A stretch of 32,466 nt of DNA, from contig CAMNCR010000189.1 in NCBI GenBank assembly GCA_946534455.1, forward strand, positions 1 to 32,466, read 5' to 3'. Numbering within the stretch: position 1 is the first letter of the stretch; each line of letters begins with the position of its first letter. The stretch is from an uncultured Clostridia bacterium (GTDB lineage: Bacteria; Bacillota; Clostridia; Christensenellales; Aristaeellaceae). This document shows positions 14,420 through 21,024 of the stretch, piece by piece. The translations under genes were made by a program, and so were the position numbers. Under the pieces are notes generated by a model, which did no database searches, was not told the DNA's origin, and was given only the letters and a program-made list of their open reading frames with translations.

Positions 14420-15115
14420 ATGATCTTTGGACTGAGCGGAGCCCTGGCTGAGGAAGCCGAAGAGGCCGTGGAGGAAGCGGCGGAAGCGGTTCCTGGCTGG
14501 GGAGAGGAACTGGTTAAAAAGTTTACGGAAACACCGGGCATGGTCTGGATTGCCGTGGGCGTGCTGGTCGCGCTGGCGGCGATCATTCTGGCGGTCAGCC
14601 GGACGTCGAAGCGGTGGAACGCGAAGATGCTCGCCTTCGGCGCGCTGTCCGTGGCGCTGAGCTTCGTGCTGAGCTGCTTCCGCCTGTACCGGATGCCGCA
14701 GGGCGGCTCCGTGACACCGGCAAGCATGCTGCCGATCATGCTCTTCTCGGCGACCTTCGGCGTGGGGCCGGGGCTGCTGACCGGCCTGGTTTACGGCGTG
14801 CTGCAGTATCTGCAGGGCGGCTGGTTCGTGAATGTGTGGCAGTTTGCGCTGGACTATCTGCTGGCCTTTGCGGCGCTGGGGCTGGCCGGCCTGGCGCGGA
14901 AGCTGCCGAAGGGCTGGGGCCTGTACTGCGCAATGGTGATCGCCGCGCTGTGCCGCGCGCTGTCCGCGACGCTGGCGGGCATCATGTTCTGGGACACGGC
15001 GCCCTGGGCGAGCCTGGTCTATAACGGAACCTATCTGATTCCCGAGGTGGTGATCTGCATCCTGCTGGCGGTGTTTGTCGCCAAGCCCGTGATGAAGATC
15101 ATGAAGAGCGCCTGA
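14420..15115 (+). CDS. thiT: ECF-type thiamine transporter S-component ThiT
   Basis: 231 residues with about six to seven hydrophobic segments. The ThiT hallmark segment YRMPQGGSVTPASMLPIMLFS (90-110) and the following FGVGPGLLTGLVYGVLQYLQGG are clear, as are ALDYLLAFAALGLAGL (143-158) and the ligand-site-type YNGTYLIPE (201-209). It captures thiamine and works with a shared energising module (EcfA/A'/T) not present here. It is under TPP riboswitch control. The start at 14420 is set by GGAGGAAGG 5 nt upstream; an ATG at 14372 lies in the riboswitch terminator stem. The first about 60 residues are an unusual extension: an acidic stretch (EEAEEAVEEAAEAV) plus an extra hydrophobic segment (40-60). 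An intrinsic terminator follows. Confidence 0.93.
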   Translation: MIFGLSGALAEEAEEAVEEAAEAVPGWGEELVKKFTETPGMVWIAVGVLVALAAIILAVSRTSKRWNAKMLAFGALSVALSFVLSCFRLYRMPQGGSVTPASMLPIMLFSATFGVGPGLLTGLVYGVLQYLQGGWFVNVWQFALDYLLAFAALGLAGLARKLPKGWGLYCAMVIAALCRALSATLAGIMFWDTAPWASLVYNGTYLIPEVVICILLAVFVAKPVMKIMKSA

Positions 15116-15137
15116 TCCGGAAGGATGGGGCGGGAAG

Positions 15138-15169
15138 AGGAACGTGAGCGGATCACGTTCCTTTTTTTT
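15138..15169 (+). terminator. Intrinsic terminator of thiT
   Basis: AGGAACGTGA (15138-15147) pairs perfectly with TCACGTTCCT (15153-15162) around GCGGA, followed by an unbroken run of eight T (15162-15169). Confidence 0.95.
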
Positions 15170-15180
15170 GCGGCCGGAAG

Positions 15181-15209
15181 TTGCGCCGGAAAATGAAGTG
15201 CTCTATAAT
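15181..15209 (+). promoter_or_regulatory. Promoter of apbE
   Basis: TTGCGC (15181-15186, half-consensus), 17-bp spacer, perfect TATAAT (15204-15209), about 33 bp before the start codon. Confidence 0.7.
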
Positions 15210-15241
15210 CAGAAACGGAAAACGGAGGAGGCGGATGATCC

Positions 15242-16306
15242 TTGCACGGGCAAAGGGAAACGGGACGGAAAGGACGGCGGGCGGCGGGCCTGGCGCTGGC
15301 GGGAATCCTGCTGGTGCTGCTGCTGACCGGCTGCACGGCGGAAGGACCCCTGAAGCGGTATCAGCTGAGCTCCGTGGAGCTGTTTGACACGGTGACGATG
15401 ATCACCGGCTACGCTGAGAGCGAAGCCGCCTTCCGCGGGGAGGCGGATGCGCTGCTGGGGGAGCTCCGGGAGTATCATCAGCTCTGCGATGCCTATCATA
15501 CCTATCCGGGCATGTCCAACCTGAAAACCATCAATGACGCCGCGGGCGGGGATCCCATCCGGGTGGACGCCCGCCTGCTGGCGCTGCTTCAATTCGCGAA
15601 GGAGCTGGCGGAGGAGACGCGGGGCACGGTGGACGTCACGCTGGGGCCGGTGCTGCGGCTGTGGCACGCGGCCAGGGAGCAGGGCCTGGAGCATCCGGAG
15701 ACCGCCGGCGTGCCGGAGCGGGCCGCGCTGGAGGCGGCTCTGGCGCACTGCGGATGGGAGCATGTGGAGCTGGATGAGGCCGCGGGCACGGTCCGGCTGA
15801 CGGATCCGGAGGCCGCGCTGGATCTGGGAGCCGTCGCCAAGGGCTACGCGGCGCAGCGGGTCTGCGAGACAAGATCGGGCAGCCTGCTGGTGAATCTGGG
15901 GGGCAATGTCTGCGCCACCGGACCCAAGCCGGACGGAGAGCCCTGGACCGTGGGCGTTCAGGATCCGGACGGAACCGGCTCGGACTACCTGCAGGTGGTG
16001 ACGCTGTCCCGCGGGGCGGTGGTCACCAGCGGGGATTATCAGCGGTATTACGAGGTGGCGGGGGTCCGGTATCATCATCTGATCGACCCGGAGACCCTGG
16101 AGCCGGGGAGAAGATGGCGGGCCGTCACCGTGCTGCACGAGGATTCGGGTCTGGCGGACGGCCTGTCCACGGCGCTTTTTCTGATGGACCGGGAGCAGGG
16201 CGAGGCGCTGCTCCGGGAGACGGGCGGCGAGGCTCTGTGGATCAGCCCGGAGGGAGAAATGCTGATGACCGACGGATACGCGGAGCGCATGCGGAGCCTG
16301 CCCTGA
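15242..16306 (+). CDS. apbE: FAD:protein FMN transferase (ApbE), lipoprotein
   Basis: 354 residues. A lipobox LLTGC (Cys31) follows a basic, hydrophobic signal, so it should be anchored on the outer face of the membrane. ApbE motifs are present: ELFDTVTMITGY near the mature N-terminus, DVTLGPVLRLW (131-141), LDLGAVAKGYA (193-203), NLGGNV (218-223), YHHLIDPETL (277-286) and ADGLSTALF (305-313), where the Asp helps bind Mg2+. The enzyme transfers FMN from FAD to Ser/Thr of extracytoplasmic domains of redox proteins such as Rnf/Nqr subunits. No target gene is visible nearby. The start is TTG, 10 nt after GGAGGAGG. An ATG at 15235 with the same SD is in another frame that closes after 51 codons and does not encode the family sequence. 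Confidence 0.95.
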   Translation: MHGQRETGRKGRRAAGLALAGILLVLLLTGCTAEGPLKRYQLSSVELFDTVTMITGYAESEAAFRGEADALLGELREYHQLCDAYHTYPGMSNLKTINDAAGGDPIRVDARLLALLQFAKELAEETRGTVDVTLGPVLRLWHAAREQGLEHPETAGVPERAALEAALAHCGWEHVELDEAAGTVRLTDPEAALDLGAVAKGYAAQRVCETRSGSLLVNLGGNVCATGPKPDGEPWTVGVQDPDGTGSDYLQVVTLSRGAVVTSGDYQRYYEVAGVRYHHLIDPETLEPGRRWRAVTVLHEDSGLADGLSTALFLMDREQGEALLRETGGEALWISPEGEMLMTDGYAERMRSLP

Positions 16307-16308
16307 GT

Positions 16309-16337
16309 TTGACAGGAGCAGGGCGGGGCCCTATAAT
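16309..16337 (+). promoter_or_regulatory. Consensus promoter of the glycosidase/Lgt-like gene cluster
   Basis: Perfect TTGACA (16309-16314), 17-bp spacer, perfect TATAAT (16332-16337), overlapping the end of the apbE region by 3 bp downstream of its stop. It drives the five closely packed genes 16379-21009. Confidence 0.92.
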
Positions 16338-16378
16338 AAGACCCATATCCGGGAAAGACGAGTCCGGGAGGAAGGTAT

Positions 16379-17323
16379 ATGAAAAAAGCTCTGGCGGCGC
16401 TGATGTGCGCCGCGATGCTGATGGGGGGAACGCTGCCCGCGCTGGCGGACGAGGCGGTGCCGCCCACGGTGGAGGAGGCTCCGGTGTATGAGCCTCGGGA
16501 ACAGTTCTACATAGAATCGGGAGAGAAGCACTACGCGGAGGGCTACAGCGATCCCACGCTGGAGATTCATATCACGGACGGGGAATATCTGGGGACGACC
16601 TGGATGGCCGCCCGGATCCGGGTGGCCTATCCGACGCAGCTGCGCACCTACATGGCCGGCGGCCGGTACGGCAAGGCGACCACGGAATATGTCCGCTATT
16701 ACGCCAAACGGCTGAACGCGGTTTTTGCCATCAATGACGACTGGTTCATGAACCGGGGGAACGTGGGCAGCGTGATCCGCCAGGGCGTGGAATACCGGGC
16801 CATGTGCCGGGGAAACTATGACATTCTGGGGATCGACGATCAGGGCGATTTCCACGTTTTCCGCAACGCCACCAACGAGGATATCGCCTCCTTCGAGGGA
16901 ACGCTGATCAACACCTTCACCTTCGGCCCCGGGCTGGTGCTCGAGGGCGAGGCGCAGGAGGTGACCGTGAACAACAACATGGGCGCCTTCGCGGCCGCCC
17001 AGCGGATGGGCATCGGGCAGATCGGACCGCTGGAATACATCTGCGTCTGCTGCGAGGGGCCGGAGGATCCGGGCTCCAAGGGGCTGACCCTGCAGGAATT
17101 CGGCGAGCTGGTGGCCTCCTTCGGCGATGTGAAGACCTTCTACAACCTGGACGGCGGATCCTCCTCCACGATGTCCTTCAAGGGCAACACCCGGAAGGGC
17201 GGAGAATCCTTCTTTGCCAAGATCAACTCTCCCAACAACCCCAAGGAGCGGGTCGCGGGAGGCTGTATCTATTTCGTCAGCGCCTGGAGCACGGAGGAAG
17301 CTGGACAGAATGATGGAGATTAA
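16379..17323 (+). CDS. Exported phosphodiester glycosidase family protein (NAGPA-like), copy 1
   Basis: 314 residues. The signal peptide (MKKALAALMCAAMLMGGTLPALA) has an A-L-A cleavage site. The rest matches the phosphodiester glycosidase/NAGPA domain: RLNAVFAINDDWF (111-123; AINGxxF in most relatives), QRMGIGQIGPLEYICV (208-223) and the signature YNLDGGSSSTM (255-265). Family knowledge: the mammalian enzyme removes N-acetylglucosamine from a sugar phosphodiester, and bacterial relatives are thought to act on surface glycan phosphodiesters. It should act outside the membrane. The 3' end overlaps the next gene by 14 bp, pointing to coupled translation. A similar protein is encoded two genes later, also beside an Lgt-like protein. 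Confidence 0.88.
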   Translation: MKKALAALMCAAMLMGGTLPALADEAVPPTVEEAPVYEPREQFYIESGEKHYAEGYSDPTLEIHITDGEYLGTTWMAARIRVAYPTQLRTYMAGGRYGKATTEYVRYYAKRLNAVFAINDDWFMNRGNVGSVIRQGVEYRAMCRGNYDILGIDDQGDFHVFRNATNEDIASFEGTLINTFTFGPGLVLEGEAQEVTVNNNMGAFAAAQRMGIGQIGPLEYICVCCEGPEDPGSKGLTLQEFGELVASFGDVKTFYNLDGGSSSTMSFKGNTRKGGESFFAKINSPNNPKERVAGGCIYFVSAWSTEEAGQNDGD

Positions 17324-18281
17324 CGGTCTGGCCTACGCCCTGTGGACCGCGGGCGCGGTGCTGCTGGGCCTGGCGCTGTTTGCCCTCGCGGGGCGGAAGC
17401 TGGGCAGAGGGGCGCGCGCGTGGACCGCGGCGCTGGCGCTGCCGCTGGGGCTGCTGGGGGCGCGCGCGTTCTATGTGCTGGCGCGGCTGGAATTCTTTGT
17501 GGAAATCGGCGGCTGGAACTGGCTGTGGCCGGAGGACATGTTTTCGGACTGGGGCGTCGCGACGGGCTTTGCGCTCTGGGGCGCCGTGGGCGGATGCGCC
17601 CTGGCGGCCTGCCTGGCGGGCCGGATAACCGGGCAGCGCACGGCGGACATTCTGGATGCGCTGGCTCCGGCCGGCGCGCTGGCCATCGGGCTGTACCGCT
17701 TCGGCGAGTTCTGGATCGGCGAGGGCGTGGGGCCTTATGTGGAAACGGAGGCGCTGTGCTTCTTCCCGCTGGCGATTGTCAACGAATGGGAAGAATGGAA
17801 GCTGGCGGTCTTCGTGATGGAGGGGCTGGCCGCGCTGGTGATTCTGGGCGTGCTGCTGCTCCGCGGAACGCGGGGACGGCCGGGCGACCGGGCACGGCTG
17901 TTCCTGATCCTGTTCTGCGCGACACAGATCGTGCTGGAGAGCCTTCGAAGGGACAGCTTCCTGCGGTGGATGTTTGTCCGGGTCAGCCAGCTGACGGCGG
18001 CGCTGGTGCTGGCGGGGCTGATGGCGGCCGCCATCGTCCGCTGGAGGCGGCATCCGGAGCGGGAACCGCTCACGGGGCGCCGGGTTGGGCTGTGCTGCGG
18101 GCTGTTTCTGCTGGGGGTCGGCGCCACGATCGCGCTGGAGTTTGCGATGGATAAATCCGCCACGCTGCCGCTGTGGCTGGCCTACGTGCTGGAGGCCTGC
18201 TGCTGCGTGCTGCTGGGCGTAACGGCGGGACGGATCGTTCTGCCGGGCGGACGGAAGAGGGAAGGAGAAAAAACGCGATGA
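17310..18281 (+). CDS. Lgt-like integral membrane protein, copy 1
   Basis: 323 residues, about eight membrane helices. It resembles prolipoprotein diacylglyceryl transferase: ALPLGLLGARAFYVLARLEFF (43-63; Lgt GARxxYV), DALAPAGALAIGLYRFGEFWIGEGVG (116-141; Lgt aPalaxGxxxgRxGNFxNxExxG) and VLESLRRDSFLR..VRVSQL (208-228; Lgt FxxExxR...QLxS). Expected Lgt residues are missing: the HGG of the second helix is LWG and the Asn of RxGNF is Glu. The usual reaction, diacylglyceryl transfer to the lipobox cysteine, is therefore doubtful. The start at 17310 overlaps the glycosidase gene; a second ATG follows at 17313. The stop overlaps the next start as ATGA (18278-18281). A different lipid-linked transfer reaction for the adjacent exported enzyme is possible. 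Confidence 0.75.
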   Translation: MMEINGLAYALWTAGAVLLGLALFALAGRKLGRGARAWTAALALPLGLLGARAFYVLARLEFFVEIGGWNWLWPEDMFSDWGVATGFALWGAVGGCALAACLAGRITGQRTADILDALAPAGALAIGLYRFGEFWIGEGVGPYVETEALCFFPLAIVNEWEEWKLAVFVMEGLAALVILGVLLLRGTRGRPGDRARLFLILFCATQIVLESLRRDSFLRWMFVRVSQLTAALVLAGLMAAAIVRWRRHPEREPLTGRRVGLCCGLFLLGVGATIALEFAMDKSATLPLWLAYVLEACCCVLLGVTAGRIVLPGGRKREGEKTR

Positions 18282-19180
18282 GAAAATGGGGTGCGCTGCT
18301 GCTGGCGCTGTGGATGGGACTGATGCCCGCGATGGCGGGAGCGACCATGGCGGTGGACGAGGATGACAACAGCCACTATACGCTGCCGATTTCGGATACC
18401 CCCGGCCAGCCGGTGCAGGAGAAATTCTTTCTTTCGGACTATGAATATGAGGATCCGACGCTGAAGATTGTCATCACCAGCGGACAGTGGAGCGGATGCA
18501 CCTACTGGCTGGCGGATGTGGAGATCGCGGATCCGAGCCAGCTGCGGACCACCTCCGCGGACGGATGGGACAGCAACGGCGTGACCTCCGCGACCCGGAT
18601 GGCGCAGCGCATGAACGCGGTGCTGGCCATCAACGGGGATTATTTCAGCTTCCGCGGGATCGATTACGTGGTTCGGATGGGAACGACCTATCTCAACCAT
18701 CTGCGGGGCACCCGGGACGTGCTGATCATCGATGAGGACGGCAATTTCCACGGCTATGAGGCGCCGGAGAGAAAGGACATTCCGGAGACCATCGACGGGA
18801 AAAAGATTATCAACGCCTTCTTCTTCGGGCCGCTGATCGTCAACAACGGCAAGGTCCGGCAGGGCGGCTACAGCGGCCAGTGGATGGCGGCGGACGCCCA
18901 GAGCCAGCGCATGGCGATTGCGCAGGTCGGCCCGCTGAAATACCGGGTGATCTGCGTGGGACCGCCGGCGGGCAAGGATAACCCGAAGGGGCTGCCGCTG
19001 GACAAGTTCCGGGAGTTCGTGGCGGGCATGGAGGATGTGCAGGTGGCCTACAACCTGGATGGGGGCGACAGCACCTATCTGATTCTCAACGGCCTGAAGG
19101 TCAACTATCCGGAGAACAGCAATGCCCGGGATATCGCGGATATCATCTACTTCGCTTCCGCGTATCCGGAAAATCCATAA
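18278..19180 (+). CDS. Exported phosphodiester glycosidase family protein (NAGPA-like), copy 2
   Basis: 300 residues. Signal peptide MRKWGALLLALWMGLMPAMAGA. It shares the layout of copy 1 motif for motif and at nearly the same positions: DPTLKIVITSGQWSGCTYWLADV (59-81), RMNAVLAINGDYF (111-123), FFFGPLIVNNGKV (181-193), QRMAIAQVGPLKYRVICV (210-227) and YNLDGGDSTYL (258-268). The AINGDYF form is closer to the family norm than AINDDWF of copy 1. The start at 18278 is within an ATGA overlap with the upstream Lgt-like gene and has GAAGGAG just before it. Copies 1 and 2 look like an old tandem duplication that has diverged in sequence and perhaps substrate. Confidence 0.88.
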   Translation: MRKWGALLLALWMGLMPAMAGATMAVDEDDNSHYTLPISDTPGQPVQEKFFLSDYEYEDPTLKIVITSGQWSGCTYWLADVEIADPSQLRTTSADGWDSNGVTSATRMAQRMNAVLAINGDYFSFRGIDYVVRMGTTYLNHLRGTRDVLIIDEDGNFHGYEAPERKDIPETIDGKKIINAFFFGPLIVNNGKVRQGGYSGQWMAADAQSQRMAIAQVGPLKYRVICVGPPAGKDNPKGLPLDKFREFVAGMEDVQVAYNLDGGDSTYLILNGLKVNYPENSNARDIADIIYFASAYPENP

Positions 19181-19235
19181 AAGCGGGGCGGGAGGCGGCT
19201 TCTTCGAAGCAGCCGGCCCCGGAGCGGAGGACAAT

Positions 19236-20147
19236 ATGACGGCATATGGCATCATGGCGGCGGCAACGGTTGCCGTCGCCTTTGCCCTGTATGGGGTAAT
19301 CCTGCGGAAAAGGAAGCTGCGTCCGGGTCTGGCGCTGGCGGCGCTGCCCCTGGCGGCGGTGCTGGCGCTGCTGTGCGCCAGGGCCGGCTATGCGGTGCTG
19401 CTCCAGCTGGAGGATCTTTTCGTCTGGGGAGAGTGGAGCACGCTGACGGATTTCCAGGCGCGCAGGCTGTGCTTTGTCACCGGCGCGGTGGGCGCGTGCC
19501 TGGGGGTGGCGCTGGCCGCCCGCCTGTGCCGGGTGCCCGGTCGGGAGGCCATGGACGCCTTCGCGGCGCCCGGCGCCCTGCTGGTGGCCGGACTGCGGCT
19601 GGCGGAGGGACAGCTGGGCAAGTTCGGCGCGGGCGTTCTGGTGGAGGGAGAGGGCTGGCTGAACGGCGCGCCGTTCACCATCGCGGACACCTGGGGCGAC
19701 CGGTATGTGGCGGTGTTTTTCTGGGAAGCGGTCGTGGCGCTGGTGATTTTCCTCTTTGCCCTGCTGATGCGGGAGGGCAGGCCGGGCGTCCGGTTCGAGA
19801 AAACAGCCTTTGCGCTGTGCCTGTGCCAGGTGCTGCTGGAAAACATGCGGAATCAGAGCATGCGCTGGGGCTTCGTGTACGTGGAGCAGCTGCTGTGCGC
19901 GGTGATTCTGATGGCGCTTGTGTGGCGGGCATGCCGCAGGCATGAGAAAAAGCAGGGCCGCTATCGCCCCTGCCTGTGGATGGCGTGCTGCATGATCGGC
20001 GTGGTGGGAGAGGAATTCGCCCGCCAGAAGGGCGGAAGCGAGCTGCTGGCGGAGGGCGGATACTTTCTGATGGCCGCGATCCTGCTGGGGATGGCGCTGA
20101 TTTACAGGAACGCGGTCCGGGAGACGACGTCCCCGGAGGCCCGCTGA
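19236..20147 (+). CDS. Lgt-like integral membrane protein, copy 2
   Basis: 303 residues, about eight membrane helices, aligned in plan with copy 1: ALLCARAGYAVLLQLEDLF near residue 45-65 (copy 1 GARAFYVLARLEFF), AFAAPGALLVAGLRLAEGQLGKFG (Lgt-like Pro/Arg region) and VLLENMRNQSMRWGFVYVEQL (copy 1 VLESLRRDSFLRWMFVRVSQL). It is even further from canonical Lgt: RFGEF is replaced by RLAEGQLGKF and the HGG motif is absent. The ATG at 19236 has GGAGCGGAGG upstream; the gap from the glycosidase stop is 55 bp. Catalytic activity as Lgt is unlikely. It probably partners copy 2 of the glycosidase. Confidence 0.7.
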   Translation: MTAYGIMAAATVAVAFALYGVILRKRKLRPGLALAALPLAAVLALLCARAGYAVLLQLEDLFVWGEWSTLTDFQARRLCFVTGAVGACLGVALAARLCRVPGREAMDAFAAPGALLVAGLRLAEGQLGKFGAGVLVEGEGWLNGAPFTIADTWGDRYVAVFFWEAVVALVIFLFALLMREGRPGVRFEKTAFALCLCQVLLENMRNQSMRWGFVYVEQLLCAVILMALVWRACRRHEKKQGRYRPCLWMACCMIGVVGEEFARQKGGSELLAEGGYFLMAAILLGMALIYRNAVRETTSPEAR

Positions 20148-20160
20148 GGAGAGAACGCGC

Positions 20161-21009
20161 ATGGGCAGAACATTAACGCCGATCCAGCAGATTGAGCAGA
20201 GCATCGTCAAGCGCTACCATGAAACGCTGTGGAGTCCCTTCTGCAGGGCCATCAAAAAGTATCAGCTGATTCAGCCGGGGGACCGGATCGCCGTGTGCAT
20301 CTCCGGGGGCAAGGACAGCATGCTGCTGGCGAAAATGATGCAGATGCTCCACCGGCACACGGCCATTCCCTTCGAGGTGCAGTTCCTGGTCATGAACCCC
20401 GGGTACAACGAGGAAAACCGGAAACGGGTGGAGGACAATGCCCGCCTGCTGGAAATCCCCTGCACGGTGTTTGAAAGCCGGATCTTTGACATTGCCAACA
20501 CGCAGGAAAAGAACCCCTGCTATCTGTGCGCCAGAATGCGCCGGGGGTGTCTGTACAAAAAAGCCCGGGAGCTGGGCTGCAACAAGATTGCTCTCGGGCA
20601 TCATTTTGACGATGTGATCGGGACGACGCTGCTGGGCATGTTTTACGCGGGCCAGCTGCAGGGCATGATGCCCAAGCTGCATTCCAAAAACTATCCGGGG
20701 ATGGAGCTGATCCGCCCGCTGTATCTGGTGCGCGAGGAGGACATCATCGCCTGGGCGGGAGCCAACGGGCTGTCCTTCATTCAGTGCGCCTGCCGCTTCA
20801 CCGAGCGGGCCGAGCAGGAGGAGCATGCCTCCAAGCGCCGGGAGGTCAAGGCCCTGCTGAAGGAGCTGAAAAAGACGAACCCCAGCATCGAGGACAATAT
20901 CTTTTCCAGCCTTCACCTGCTGCAGCTGGACACGATGGTCGGCTGGAAGTACAGGGGAGAGGCCCATTCCTTCCTGGACGACTATGACGACCGGGGACCC
21001 GGCGCCTGA
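20161..21009 (+). CDS. TtcA/TilS-type PP-loop ATPase (tRNA 2-thiolation family)
   Basis: 282 residues. The ATP-pyrophosphatase PP-loop SGGKDS lies at 48-53 after the usual GDRIAVCI strand. CYLC (120-123) is the CxxC motif, and Cys209 and Cys211 (IQCAC) could supply the third cysteine that holds the Fe-S cluster in TtcA. KIALGHHFDDVIGTTLLGMFYAGQL (142-166) is the second conserved block. TtcA thiolates cytidine 32 of some tRNAs; clostridial relatives are abundant and several are not tested. It lies 13 bp after the Lgt-like gene with SD GAGGAGAG, so it is likely the last gene of that operon. A metabolic link to the membrane genes is not evident. Confidence 0.9.
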   Translation: MGRTLTPIQQIEQSIVKRYHETLWSPFCRAIKKYQLIQPGDRIAVCISGGKDSMLLAKMMQMLHRHTAIPFEVQFLVMNPGYNEENRKRVEDNARLLEIPCTVFESRIFDIANTQEKNPCYLCARMRRGCLYKKARELGCNKIALGHHFDDVIGTTLLGMFYAGQLQGMMPKLHSKNYPGMELIRPLYLVREEDIIAWAGANGLSFIQCACRFTERAEQEEHASKRREVKALLKELKKTNPSIEDNIFSSLHLLQLDTMVGWKYRGEAHSFLDDYDDRGPGA

Positions 21010-21024
21010 AGCCGGAGGCCGGGA

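Noticed and set aside
15235..15387. Possible frameshift at the start of apbE, because an ATG with good SD spacing lies in another frame
   Set aside because: The TTG at 15242 has the same SD at a 10-nt distance and opens directly into a lipoprotein signal and complete ApbE sequence, so no frameshift is needed.
21010..21024. Terminator between the convergent TtcA-like and GH3 genes
   Set aside because: Only a weak CCGG-AG-GCCGG-type repeat without a T-tract is present, so it was not called.
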